Of a stretch of 41,931 bases of DNA, positions 16,481 to 24,517 are shown piece after piece; the first letter of the stretch is position 1; each line of letters begins with the position of its first letter. The stretch comes from an uncultured Eisenbergiella sp. (GTDB taxonomy: Bacteria; Bacillota; Clostridia; Lachnospirales; Lachnospiraceae). The stretch lies in the NCBI GenBank assembly GCA_910585455.1, contig CAJUEL010000040.1:1-41931 (forward strand). The letters are read 5' to 3'. The notes beneath the pieces were generated by a model that worked only from the letters and a program-made list of their open reading frames with translations, was not told the origin of the DNA and did no database searches. The position numbers were made by a program, and so were the translations under genes.

Positions 16481-17260
16481 ATGTTCGCATCCGAAAGGCA
16501 GGAAGAAATTGCGCAGCTCGTCAGTGAAAGGAGCGCGGTCAGGATCAATGAGCTTGTGTCGCGCTTTGGCGTGTCTGCGGAGACGATCCGCCGGGATCTT
16601 CTGGAGCTGGAACGCGTCCACCGCCTGCGCCGTGTGCATGGCGGGGCGCTGCGGATTCCCTGCAGTGTGGAATATTTGAGCCGGAGTGAGAGAGGCGGGA
16701 AGAATCAGGCGCGCAAGGCGGAGCTGGCAGAATACGCGGCAGGACTGATCCGGGAAAATGATACGATTATGGTGGACAGCGGCAGCACGGCGGTGGAGTT
16801 TGCGCGGATGCTGGTGCGGCGCTTTGAGAAGCTGACGGTCATCACCAATTCCCTGGAGGTGTTTGAGCTGGTGCGGGCAAGGGAAAGCTATAGCCTGTAT
16901 TTATGTTCCGGCTTTTTCCTGCCCGGGGAAAACGCGTTTTACGGTCCGTGGACGCTGGACTTTCTGGGACAGCTTCATGCGGCGACGGCATTTTTATTTC
17001 CCTCCGCGATATCCATGCAATACGGGGCGATGGACTACGACAGGGATCTGTATGGCGTCCAGCAAAAGATGATGGAGCGGGCGGACCGTACGGTTTTTTT
17101 GGCGGACAGTGATAAATTTGAAAAGACCGCGCTGCTTAAGCTGGCGGATTTGCGGGAGGACAGCCTGTTGGTGACAGATTCCGGACTGGAGGAGGAGATT
17201 TTTCAACTATATCAGGAAAACCGGATCCGGGTGATGCGGGGGGGAAAAGTCTGGAAATAA
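16481..17260 (+). CDS. DeoR/GlpR-family transcriptional regulator
   Basis: A 259-aa regulator. The N-terminal winged helix-turn-helix (MFASERQEEIAQLVSERSAV, then RINELVSRFGVSAETIRRDL and LRRVHGGAL) is textbook DeoR. The C-terminal part is the sugar-phosphate-sensing DeoRC fold, with DTIMVDSGSTAVEFA, VITNSLEVFELV and KFEKTALLKLADL. GAGGAGGGA precedes the ATG by the usual distance. Family members usually bind a phosphorylated sugar and repress the adjacent catabolic or transport genes; here the MFS transporter follows 53 bases downstream and is the likely target. The region between the phospho-sugar blocks (FPSAISMQYGAMDYD) departs from the usual GG(I/V)...G pattern, so the effector may be unusual. 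Confidence 0.9.
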   Translation: MFASERQEEIAQLVSERSAVRINELVSRFGVSAETIRRDLLELERVHRLRRVHGGALRIPCSVEYLSRSERGGKNQARKAELAEYAAGLIRENDTIMVDSGSTAVEFARMLVRRFEKLTVITNSLEVFELVRARESYSLYLCSGFFLPGENAFYGPWTLDFLGQLHAATAFLFPSAISMQYGAMDYDRDLYGVQQKMMERADRTVFLADSDKFEKTALLKLADLREDSLLVTDSGLEEEIFQLYQENRIRVMRGGKVWK

Positions 17261-17313
17261 ATTTCCAAATGATTGATTGGTATGTGTGCCAAAGCGTACA
17301 AGGGGGTATAGAA

Positions 17314-18672
17314 ATGAAGAGCGAAAAGGAAAGAGCCTGCGGTCTGCTGGTGGCATTGTGTGCAGTCTGCTATTTTGTGAGCTATGTGACGCGGATCAAT
17401 TACGGCGCGGTGATTCTGGAAATAGAAAATGCAGAAGGCATCAGCAAGGTGGAGGCATCCATGGCGGTGACCGGAAGCTTTATTACCTATGGGGCGGGAC
17501 AGCTGGTCAGCGGGTGGCTGGGGGATAAGAGGAAGCCGGAGAAGCTGATTTTTGCAGGGCTTTTGTTATCCGCGCTCATGAACGGACTTGTGCCGGTCTT
17601 TGCCTACCCGGCGCCGATTCTGATTTTCTGGTGCATTAACGGCTTTGCACAGGCGTTGATCTGGCCGCCGATGGTGAAAATTCTTTCGGCGTATCTGGAC
17701 GATCAGCAGTACAAAAAGGGATGCGTCCGGGTTGCCTGGGGCTCCTCTGTGGGCACGATCATGGTCTATCTGTTTGCGCCGGTCTGCATTATGTGGAAAG
17801 GCTGGAAGAGCCTGTTTATTCTGTGCGGCGGAATCGCGTTATGCTTTTGCGTTCTCTGGAACAGGACCATCACGGCGGTGGAAACGCGCATTCTGCGTCT
17901 GGAAACCGGCTTTGGGCAGAAAGGGGGAGCGGCATCAGCGCCCGCCGGAGCTTTGGGGAAGGAAAACGAGGCGAACAGCCTGCAGAAAAATGAGACAGGC
18001 AGTCGGCAGGAAATCGAGGCAGACAGCTTACAGGAAAACGGAACAGGCAGTCGGCAGGAAAGCGGCCAACGGCTGCTGTCGTCGGCGATCTGTCTGCTGC
18101 TGATTCCCATCATGCTTTCAATCGTGATGCAGGGCGCTCTGCGGGACGGAATCACCACCTGGATGCCCAGCTATGTGTCCGAAACCTATCATCTGGACAG
18201 CTCGATCTCCATTTTGAGCGGTGTGCTTTTGCCGGTATTTTCCATATTCAGCATGGAGCTGGCTTCCGTTTTAAACCGGAAGGTGATACGAAATGAAATG
18301 GCATGCGCGGGCGCCATATTTCTGGGAGGCTTTGCCGGGGCGCTTATGCTTTCCTTCTTTCCCGCCTCCGGCGCATTGTTTTCGGTTCTTTTGGCGGCGC
18401 TGGTCACTGCGTGCATGCATGGGGTAAATGTCATTCTGGTGAGCATGGTTCCCCCTTATTTTCGAAAAAGCGGGCATGTGAGCACCGTTTCTGGCGTGCT
18501 CAATTCCTGCACCTATGTGGGCAGCGCGCTTTCCAGCTATGGATTTGCCCAAACCGCGCAGCAAAGCGGCTGGCAGACCGTCATATGGCTGTGGGTGGCG
18601 GCTTCCTTTGTCGGAGCTATATTGTGCTTTGGCAACATCCGGCGCTGGCGGCGGTTTCAGTCCACTCTGTGA
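17314..18672 (+). CDS. MFS transporter, organophosphate/sugar-phosphate antiporter-like
   Basis: A 452-aa major facilitator with about 12 hydrophobic segments. The ATG at 17314 is chosen because AAGGGGG lies just upstream; earlier in-frame codons add only polar residues. The first half shows YFVSYVTRINYG, ITYGAGQLVSGWLGDKRKPE (the loop 2-3 motif in the style of UhpC/GlpT) and WPPMVKILSAYL, which suggests the organophosphate:phosphate antiporter branch. The second half has GALRDGITTWMPSYVSETY and STVSGVLNSCTYVGSALSSY. The substrate is not determined; a phosphorylated sugar would fit the DeoR gene upstream. The central cytoplasmic loop carries an unusual Gln/Ser/Glu-rich 16-residue duplication. 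Confidence 0.88.
   Translation: MKSEKERACGLLVALCAVCYFVSYVTRINYGAVILEIENAEGISKVEASMAVTGSFITYGAGQLVSGWLGDKRKPEKLIFAGLLLSALMNGLVPVFAYPAPILIFWCINGFAQALIWPPMVKILSAYLDDQQYKKGCVRVAWGSSVGTIMVYLFAPVCIMWKGWKSLFILCGGIALCFCVLWNRTITAVETRILRLETGFGQKGGAASAPAGALGKENEANSLQKNETGSRQEIEADSLQENGTGSRQESGQRLLSSAICLLLIPIMLSIVMQGALRDGITTWMPSYVSETYHLDSSISILSGVLLPVFSIFSMELASVLNRKVIRNEMACAGAIFLGGFAGALMLSFFPASGALFSVLLAALVTACMHGVNVILVSMVPPYFRKSGHVSTVSGVLNSCTYVGSALSSYGFAQTAQQSGWQTVIWLWVAASFVGAILCFGNIRRWRRFQSTL
17974..18066 (+). repeat. 48-bp duplication in the central loop of the MFS gene
   Basis: Two near-identical units (17974-18021 and 18022-18066) encode NSLQKNETGSRQE and DSLQENGTGSRQE. The period is 48 bp, i.e. 16 codons. 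Confidence 0.85.
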
Positions 18673-18726
18673 CCGGTAACATAAGGGTTTATATTTTTCG
18701 ATAATTAAGATAAGATAAAAAAATGA

Positions 18727-18755
18727 TTGACAGAAAACGTTTTCTGGCGTATGAT
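18727..18755 (+). promoter_or_regulatory. Promoter of the LacI regulator / glycogen phosphorylase genes
   Basis: A perfect TTGACA (18727-18732) and TATGAT (18750-18755) lie 17 bases apart. The spacer contains the first operator palindrome, so bound repressor would block RNA polymerase directly. Confidence 0.85.
18732..18745. promoter_or_regulatory. LacI-type operator O1
   Basis: A perfect 14-bp palindrome AGAAAACGTTTTCT with the central CG typical of LacI/CcpA-family operators. It sits between the -35 and -10 elements. Confidence 0.8.
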
Positions 18756-18770
18756 AAAATATCAGCGGGA

Positions 18771-18784
18771 AGAAAACGTTTTCT
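18771..18784. promoter_or_regulatory. LacI-type operator O2
   Basis: A second, identical 14-bp palindrome, 39 bases centre-to-centre downstream of O1 and just past the predicted transcription start. Paired identical operators suggest cooperative or looped binding by the LacI protein encoded next. Confidence 0.8.
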
Positions 18785-18863
18785 TTTGCGTTTCCAAACG
18801 TCTGTACAAGGATGTATCATGGCAAAGTCTGCGATATGCAGGAATCAGAATCGAGGTTAATGA

Positions 18864-19856
18864 ATGTCTTCTATTAAAGATGTGGCGAAGAGAGCGGGGG
18901 TTGCCATTTCCACCGTTTCCAAGGTGCAAAATGGCTATAACGGCGTGAGCGAGGACACGAAGAAAAAGGTGAACGAAGCGATCGCCGAACTGAATTTTAC
19001 GCCGAACGCGGTGGCGGCGGCCCTGTCCTCCAAGCAGTCCGCCAGGGTTGCGATTTTGCTCAACCTGACGGAAAAGAATGAGGCTGTGGACGAAATTGAT
19101 CTGCAGTATCTGGCGGGCGCGATCCACCGGGCGCGGGAGCTTAAGCTGGATGTGATCACCCTGTTTTTTTCCATGCTGGAGGATAAGGAACCGGAAGAGG
19201 TGATCAACTATCTGAAAGCCCAGAACGTGGAGGGGATCATCATCTACCGGATGAGCAGGCAGGACAGCCGGATATTGGATGTGATAGAAAGCGGCAGGTT
19301 TAAGACGGTGGTGATGAGCGCGCCCTTCTGGGATGAAAACACCTCATCCGTCTGTGTGGACCAGAAAAAAGCGCAATATGATGTGGTGAAAAAGACGATT
19401 GAGGAAAATGAGCACTGCAGAAGAGTGTTATACATAGCCGGCTCGAAGGATTCCTTCGTGACGGAGGCGCGCCTTGCGGGCATGGAGGAGCTGGCAGCGC
19501 AGATGAATCTGGAGCTGACGGTGGAATACGGTAATTTCAGTGAGAAAAGGGCGCGGGAGCTGACCTTTGCCTATGCGGATAAAAAAGACCTTTTTGCCTG
19601 CGCGTCGGATCTGATGGCGATCGGCGCGATGCGGGCGCTGATGGAGCTGGACGTGTTTCATCCGGTCTGCGGGTTTGACGGCATCACGCTGATGGGCTAT
19701 GCGGGAAAACAGATGAATACCGTGCGGCAGGATTTTTACCGGATGTCGGCATGTGCGGTGGAGGAGCTTTACGGCCTGATGCACGGCGAAAAGGGCCGGT
19801 TGCTGGTGCCGGAGTATGAGCTGGTCCGGATCAGGTATCAGGACGTTTTAAATTAA
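18864..19856 (+). CDS. LacI-family transcriptional regulator
   Basis: A 330-aa regulator. The N-terminal LacI helix-turn-helix and hinge helix are clear (SSIKDVAKRAGVAISTVSKV, then NGYNGVSEDTKKKV and FTPNAVAAALSSKQS), followed by a periplasmic-binding-protein-like effector domain (VARVAILLNLTEKNE, VEGIIIYRMSR, RRVLYIAGSKDSFVTEARLAGMEE in segments). The binding loop reads STVSKVQNG rather than the common STVSRVLNG. An upstream ATG four bases earlier is out of frame. Two identical operator palindromes overlap its own promoter, so autorepression is likely. Glycogen phosphorylase begins 33 bases downstream, and maltodextrin or glucose availability is the natural signal, by inference. Confidence 0.93.
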   Translation: MSSIKDVAKRAGVAISTVSKVQNGYNGVSEDTKKKVNEAIAELNFTPNAVAAALSSKQSARVAILLNLTEKNEAVDEIDLQYLAGAIHRARELKLDVITLFFSMLEDKEPEEVINYLKAQNVEGIIIYRMSRQDSRILDVIESGRFKTVVMSAPFWDENTSSVCVDQKKAQYDVVKKTIEENEHCRRVLYIAGSKDSFVTEARLAGMEELAAQMNLELTVEYGNFSEKRARELTFAYADKKDLFACASDLMAIGAMRALMELDVFHPVCGFDGITLMGYAGKQMNTVRQDFYRMSACAVEELYGLMHGEKGRLLVPEYELVRIRYQDVLN

Positions 19857-19889
19857 TCATAGATAGATGCAAACGCAGGGAGGTTTCAA

Positions 19890-22196
19890 ATGAGACTGGA
19901 AGAGACGATCCAGAGGGAAATTCTGGAGCAAAGACTGGAAAAAGAGATGGAAAACCTCGCCCAAAAGCTTTTTGGCAAGACGATGGAAACAGCGTCGGAT
20001 GAGGAGATTTATGTGGTACTCCTGTACCTGGTAAAAGGGTTGATGGATGTGACCGTGCCCAATGCCGGAAAGAAAAAGGTTTATTATATTTCTGCCGAGT
20101 TTTTGATCGGCAGGCTTTTATCCAACAATCTGATCAATTTAGGGATCTATGACAAGGTAGAGGAGATTTTAAAAGGGAAGGGCAGGGAGCTTTCTGTGAT
20201 CGAGGAAGTGGAACCGGAGCCGTCTTTAGGCAACGGCGGTCTGGGAAGGCTTGCGGCATGCTTTATGGATTCCCTCGCCACGCTGGGGCTGCCCGGGGAA
20301 GGAATCGGTTTAAACTATCATTTCGGGCTGTTTCGGCAGGTATTTCGCGATAACCTGCAGCAGGCTGAGAAAAATGAGTGGATCGGGAAGAATTCCTGGC
20401 TGACGAAGACGGACATCGGCTATGACGTCTTTTTCGGAGAGAAAAAGGTGACCTCCCGGCTTTATGATATCGATGTGGTGGGCTATGAAAACGGCGTGAA
20501 TAAGCTGCGGCTGTTCGACATTGAAAGCGTGGATGAAAGCGTCGTGCAGGAGGGCATCTCCTTTGACAAAACCGATATTGCAAAAAACCTGACGCTTTTC
20601 CTCTATCCGGACGATTCCGACGAGGCAGGACAGCTGCTGCGCATCTACCAGCAGTACTTCATGGTGAGCAATGCGGCGCAGCTCATCTTACAGGAAATGA
20701 AGGAGAAGCAGTTTGATCTGCGCAGGCTTTACGAGCATGCGGTGATCCAGATCAACGACACCCATCCCTCTCTGATCATTCCGGAGCTGATCCGGATTCT
20801 TGTGTATGATAAGGCATTTACGATGGATGAGGCGATCGAGGTGGTGAGCAGAACCTGTGCCTATACCAACCATACCATTCTGGCGGAGGCGCTGGAAAAA
20901 TGGCCGCTGTCTTATCTGGAAAAGGTCGTGCCCCAGCTCGTTCCCATCATCCAGGAGCTGTCCCGCCGGGTGGCGGCAAAATACAGCGATCCGAAGGTGC
21001 AGATCATTGATGAAAAGGACCGGGTGCATATGGCGCATATGGATATTCACTATGGCTTTTCCGTCAACGGCGTTGCCGCGATCCACACGGAAATCCTGAA
21101 AAATTCCGAGCTGCATGCTTTTTACCGCATCTATCCGGAAAAATTCAACAACAAGACCAATGGCATCACCTTCCGCCGGTGGCTGTTATCCTGCAACCGG
21201 GAGCTTTCTGCGTTGATCACAGAAACGATCGGAACCGGATATCAACGGGATGCGCGGGAGCTGGAGCGTCTGCTTTCATTTTATGACGACGCTGAATTTC
21301 TGGAGAAGCTTGCCGGTGTGAAACGGCGCAAAAAAGAGGAGCTGGCGGCATATGTGCTGGAAAAGGAAGGCATAAGCCTTGACCCGGATTCCGTCTTTGA
21401 CATCCAGATCAAGCGGCTGCATGAATACAAACGCCAGCAGATGAACGCTCTTTATATCATCCATAAATATCTGGAGATCCGGGGCGGCAAAAAGCCGGTA
21501 AGGCCGATCACCTTTTTGTTCGGGGCAAAGGCGGCTCCGGCGTATGTCATCGCCCAGGATATCATCCATCTGCTTTTGGTCCTGCAGAAAATCGTGAACG
21601 CAGATCCGAAGGTAAACCGCTTCATGAAAGTGGTCATGGTGGAAAATTACAATGTCAGCTATGCGGAAAAGCTGATTCCGGCCTGCGACATTTCCGAACA
21701 GATTTCCCTGGCATCCAAGGAGGCGTCCGGCACCGGCAACATGAAATTCATGTTAAACGGCGCGGTGACGCTGGGAACTTCAGACGGCGCGAATGTGGAA
21801 ATCCATGAGCTCGTGGGCGACGATAACATTTATATATTTGGAGAAAAGAGTGATCAGGTCATTTCCCACTATGATAAGGCGGATTATGTGCCCAAAAGCT
21901 ATTATGAAAAGAGCTCTGTGATCCGGGAGGCGGTGGATTTCATCACGGGTCCCCAGGCTCTTGCCGTCGGGCATAAGGAAAATCTGGAGCGGCTGCGCAG
22001 GGAGCTTTTGTGCAAGGACTGGTTCATGACCCTGCTGGATCTCGAAGATTATATCGCCGTGAAGGACCGGATGCTTGCCGATTTTGAGGACAGAGAGAAA
22101 TGGAAGCGCATGATGCTTGTGAACATCGCGAAAGCAGGATTTTTCTCCTCTGACCGGACAATTGCGGAATATAACCGGGATATCTGGAAGCTGTGA
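19890..22196 (+). CDS. glgP: Glycogen/maltodextrin phosphorylase
   Basis: A 768-aa alpha-glucan phosphorylase that releases glucose-1-phosphate from glycogen or maltodextrin using pyridoxal phosphate. Recognisable blocks are KKVYYISAEFLIGRLLSNNL, EPSLGNGGLGRLAACFMDSL, GIGLNYHFGLFRQ, INDTHPSL, TNHTILAEALEKWP, KTNGITFRRWL and the cofactor site GTGNMKFMLNGAVTLGTSDG with the PLP lysine at about residue 619. It is somewhat shorter than the 800-820 residues of many homologues but spans both lobes. GGGAGG precedes the ATG. It probably shares the LacI operator-controlled transcript. The gene symbol follows the general bacterial name; the sequence does not separate GlgP from MalP. Confidence 0.95.
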   Translation: MRLEETIQREILEQRLEKEMENLAQKLFGKTMETASDEEIYVVLLYLVKGLMDVTVPNAGKKKVYYISAEFLIGRLLSNNLINLGIYDKVEEILKGKGRELSVIEEVEPEPSLGNGGLGRLAACFMDSLATLGLPGEGIGLNYHFGLFRQVFRDNLQQAEKNEWIGKNSWLTKTDIGYDVFFGEKKVTSRLYDIDVVGYENGVNKLRLFDIESVDESVVQEGISFDKTDIAKNLTLFLYPDDSDEAGQLLRIYQQYFMVSNAAQLILQEMKEKQFDLRRLYEHAVIQINDTHPSLIIPELIRILVYDKAFTMDEAIEVVSRTCAYTNHTILAEALEKWPLSYLEKVVPQLVPIIQELSRRVAAKYSDPKVQIIDEKDRVHMAHMDIHYGFSVNGVAAIHTEILKNSELHAFYRIYPEKFNNKTNGITFRRWLLSCNRELSALITETIGTGYQRDARELERLLSFYDDAEFLEKLAGVKRRKKEELAAYVLEKEGISLDPDSVFDIQIKRLHEYKRQQMNALYIIHKYLEIRGGKKPVRPITFLFGAKAAPAYVIAQDIIHLLLVLQKIVNADPKVNRFMKVVMVENYNVSYAEKLIPACDISEQISLASKEASGTGNMKFMLNGAVTLGTSDGANVEIHELVGDDNIYIFGEKSDQVISHYDKADYVPKSYYEKSSVIREAVDFITGPQALAVGHKENLERLRRELLCKDWFMTLLDLEDYIAVKDRMLADFEDREKWKRMMLVNIAKAGFFSSDRTIAEYNRDIWKL

Positions 22197-22209
22197 CCGC
22201 GAAAGCCGC

Positions 22210-22238
22210 GTAACGGTTCAGTCAGGCTGAACTGTTAC
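22210..22238. terminator. Stem-loop between convergent glgP and CYTH genes
   Basis: A 12-bp stem with one G-T pair (22210-22221 with 22227-22238) and a 5-nt loop sits between two converging genes and includes the CYTH stop codon. No long T run follows on either strand, so termination strength is uncertain. Confidence 0.5.
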
Positions 22239-22684
22239 GGCATCCGCTTCATGCTCAGGACAGAATTGTGATAGGCCGGATCTGCGGTCACGTCCTGGTC
22301 AAACCATTCCGGCGGCGTAAAAGCCTGCGCCTCTTCGATGGTGGGAAATTCCACCTCAGCGATGACGAGCGGCGCAAAGGGCGGATCAAAAATATCCAGC
22401 TCGATGGTATAGGGAGCGCAGGGAATCAGATACCGCTTTTTGGCGATCAGGTTGCCGTCGGCTTTTTCTTTTAAATGTTCATAGGAGGGGCGGTTTAAGG
22501 GCAGGTTATATTCCTCCCGGGAAAGCAGCCCCTTCCCTTTATAGGTCAGATAATATTCCTCATCCTGACGGCGAATCCGTATGACAGGGTCAGTGTTTAA
22601 GTATGCCTGCTCGATTCGGTGGTATGAATAGTCCGTCAGATTCTTTGGCAGAGTTTTCACGGTGAATTTTCTTTCGATTTCCAT
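22235..22684 (-). CDS. CYTH-domain protein (triphosphate tunnel metalloenzyme family)
   Basis: A 149-aa protein with the N-terminal EIERKF signature of CYTH proteins, followed by alternating charged strands (IRIRRQDEEYYLTYKGKG, KRYLIP, TIELDIFDPP, IAEVEFPTIEEAQAF) that form the eight-strand tunnel lined by Glu, Arg and Lys. Members hydrolyse inorganic triphosphate or thiamine triphosphate or act as class IV adenylate cyclases. In Firmicutes short stand-alone copies are mostly tripolyphosphatase-like, so that is the more likely role. AAGGAG precedes the ATG on the minus strand. It converges with glgP, and no operon partner is visible. Confidence 0.9.
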   Translation of the reverse strand: MEIERKFTVKTLPKNLTDYSYHRIEQAYLNTDPVIRIRRQDEEYYLTYKGKGLLSREEYNLPLNRPSYEHLKEKADGNLIAKKRYLIPCAPYTIELDIFDPPFAPLVIAEVEFPTIEEAQAFTPPEWFDQDVTADPAYHNSVLSMKRMP

Positions 22685-22862
22685 GGTATATGCTCCTTTT
22701 TGGGTTGATTTCCGCGTACGATGGGCCTGTTGGCAACGTTTGCGCGGCTTTATGACAATTTTTCAACGATTTTCTTTGTGCTAATTGTATCATAAAATAC
22801 AGGAAATATACAATTATTTATAAAGAATTCATATTTATCCTCTTTCCTTGCGGCGCAGAATC

Positions 22863-22871
22863 TGTTATGAT
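22863..22871 (+). promoter_or_regulatory. Extended -10 promoter upstream of the DJ-1/PfpI gene
   Basis: TGTTATGAT (TATGAT at 22866-22871) fits an extended -10. The -35 region is poor. It lies about 60 bases ahead of the ATG at 22932. Confidence 0.4.
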
Positions 22872-22931
22872 AGAAGTAACTTCACAGAGGATGTGAAAAT
22901 TGATCAGTGCGTGAAAAAGGCAGGTGGTGTT

Positions 22932-23483
22932 ATGGCAAAAATCGGGGTGTTTTTTGCGGAAGGATACGAGGAAATAGAAGCGCTTACGGTGGTGGATCTG
23001 TGCAGACGTGCCGGAATTGAGGTCCTGATGGTCGCAGTGGATGGCGCGGCATCCGTGACGGGTTCCCACGGCATTCGCGTTTTGATGGACCTGGCGCTGG
23101 CGGATGTGGACTTTGACAGTCTGGATATGCTGGTGCTGCCGGGCGGGAAGCTGGGAACGGAGAATCTGGAGCGCTGCCAGGCGCTCATGGCGCAGCTGGA
23201 CCGTTTTTATGAAGACGGCAGATGGATTGCCGCGATCTGTGCGGCGCCCAGCATTTTCGGGCATCGCATGTACTTAAAGGGAAAGCGTGCCACCTCTTAT
23301 CCGACCTTCGAGGAGCATTTACAGGGAGCCGAAGTGACGGGCAGCCCGGCTGTCTGCGATGGCAACGTGATTACGGGACGGGGCATGGGCACATCCATTG
23401 ATTTTGGTCTGCTGATTGTGGAGAAGCTTGTCTCCGGGCAGGCGGCGGATGCGCTTGCAAAGTCGATTGTTTATGAAAGGTAA
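22932..23483 (+). CDS. DJ-1/PfpI family protein
   Basis: A 183-aa member of the DJ-1/ThiJ/PfpI superfamily in the YajL/PARK7 branch. ATG 22932 gives the canonical start MAKIGVFFAEGYEEIEALTV with the conserved Glu. The nucleophile elbow is AAICAAPSIFG with Cys103, as in DJ-1 Cys106. HGIRVLMD, LDMLVLPGG and GRGMGTSIDFGLLIVEKL complete the fold. Family members act as oxidative-stress chaperones or disputed deglycases, so the reaction is left open. AGGTGG precedes the start. The CBS-domain gene follows 14 bases downstream and is probably cotranscribed. Confidence 0.9.
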   Translation: MAKIGVFFAEGYEEIEALTVVDLCRRAGIEVLMVAVDGAASVTGSHGIRVLMDLALADVDFDSLDMLVLPGGKLGTENLERCQALMAQLDRFYEDGRWIAAICAAPSIFGHRMYLKGKRATSYPTFEEHLQGAEVTGSPAVCDGNVITGRGMGTSIDFGLLIVEKLVSGQAADALAKSIVYER

Positions 23484-23497
23484 CGAGACGGTTTGAC

Positions 23498-23929
23498 ATG
23501 AATATACTATTTTTTTTAACACCGAAGAGCGAGGTCGCCTTTGTGCGCCAGGACGATACGCTGTATCAGGCGCTTGAGAAAATGGAACGTCATGGCTACT
23601 CCGCAGTGCCGCTTCTGTCTGTGGACGGAAGATATATCGGCACCCTGACGGATGGGGATGTGCTCTGGGGGCTTAAGAGCAGAGGGTTTCCCGGCAGGCG
23701 GGAAATGGAAGGAATCTCCGTCATGGAGATCAAACGGCAGTATGATAACAGGCCGGTATCCGCAAATGAGAATATTGAAGGGCTTCTGGAAAAGGTGGCG
23801 GTGCAGAACTTCGTGCCGGTGGTGGATGATGATAAGATTTTTATCGGCATTGTCACCCGCCGGGATGTGATCCAGCATCTGACCAGGCAGCGTCAGGAGA
23901 CGAATATGAGAAAGGCTGTTGCACGTTAG
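23498..23929 (+). CDS. CBS-domain pair protein
   Basis: A 143-aa protein that consists almost only of two CBS domains (about 5-65 and 75-135). These form a Bateman module that binds adenosyl ligands. CBS 1 includes VRQDDTLYQALEKMERHGYS and IGTLTDGDVLWGL; CBS 2 includes NRPVSANENIEGLLEKVA and GIVTRRDVIQHL. There is no attached enzyme or transporter domain, so it is probably a stand-alone energy or nucleotide sensor whose partner is unknown. Its last codons (AVAR and TAG) lie within the stem and loop of the terminator that follows. Confidence 0.9.
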   Translation: MNILFFLTPKSEVAFVRQDDTLYQALEKMERHGYSAVPLLSVDGRYIGTLTDGDVLWGLKSRGFPGRREMEGISVMEIKRQYDNRPVSANENIEGLLEKVAVQNFVPVVDDDKIFIGIVTRRDVIQHLTRQRQETNMRKAVAR

Positions 23930-23946
23930 TGCAACAGCCTCCCTTT
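23913..23946 (+). terminator. Rho-independent terminator overlapping the CBS gene end
   Basis: A perfect 12-bp stem (23913-23924 with 23929-23940) around the 4-nt loop GTTA is followed by CCCTTTTT. The stop codon TAG begins within the loop. It lies between two converging genes and may also stop minus-strand transcription, though the T run there is short. Confidence 0.9.
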
Positions 23947-23956
23947 TTGAGCAGAT

Positions 23957-24166
23957 TTATTTCATCTCTTCTTCCTGCTTCTTGATCATTCTGCGGACCA
24001 TCTCACCGCCGATGGAACCTGCTTCCTTGGAAGTCAGGTCACCGTTGTAGCCTTCCTTGAGGTTTACACCTAACTCAGAAGCTACCTCGGTTTTGAACTT
24101 GTCCATAGCAGCCTTTGCTTCAGGTACCTCTACTCTATTGGAAGATTTTCCAGAAGAACTAGCCAT
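23957..24166 (-). CDS. Alpha/beta-type small acid-soluble spore protein
   Basis: A 69-aa SASP that coats and protects DNA in the dormant spore. It shows the two family signatures: KFKTEVASELGV, with the Glu-Val site cleaved by the Gpr protease on germination, and GYNGDLTSKEAGSIGGEMVR. The start at 24166 (MASSSGKSS) is preferred to an ATG six bases earlier because GGAGG lies 9 bases from it. Expression is normally forespore-specific under sigma G; a consensus-like -10 lies far upstream. The presence of this gene shows that the host belongs to an endospore-forming lineage. Confidence 0.96.
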   Translation of the reverse strand: MASSSGKSSNRVEVPEAKAAMDKFKTEVASELGVNLKEGYNGDLTSKEAGSIGGEMVRRMIKKQEEEMK

Positions 24167-24328
24167 TGTCATTCACCTCCAAACATTCTGTTTTTTTTGT
24201 TTTCTGGCATCGCAGCGCATAAAAGCTGACTGTCTGCCGCAAGATAAGCGTTGACTGACGCTTACCTTTTAAACGGCTCTGCAGATGCCATTTGCGGTTC
24301 GCGTGTCTGCCATCACTTATCTTGACCT

Positions 24329-24335
24329 TAGTATG
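24329..24335 (-). promoter_or_regulatory. Possible sigma-G -10 element for the SASP gene
   Basis: CATACTA on the minus strand matches the sigma G -10 consensus, with an AT-rich -35 region about 17 bases upstream. The distance to the SASP start (about 160 bases) is longer than usual, so the assignment is tentative. Confidence 0.35.
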
Positions 24336-24380
24336 TACGGGGTGATTGGAATTATTATGGTATTTTGTGGAAATTTTATT

Positions 24381-24517
24381 GCTGCTTGCGGTCAATGTCA
24401 ATCCGTTTGGCAATGAGCGCTTGGAACGGAGCGGAGAACCGGCAGCGGCACAGGAGCGGGCGGTTCTCCGCTCCGTTCCAGACGCCGCTAAAATGAATGA
24501 CATTGACCGCAAACAGC
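24381..24517. repeat. Nested palindrome B
   Basis: Outer 20-bp arms with one mismatch (24381-24400 and 24498-24517) enclose perfect inner 20-bp arms (24422-24441 and 24461-24480). The right outer arm codes for the C-terminal residues (AVCGQCH) of the ABC ATPase, whose stop lies at 24488-24490 between the arms. Confidence 0.9.
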
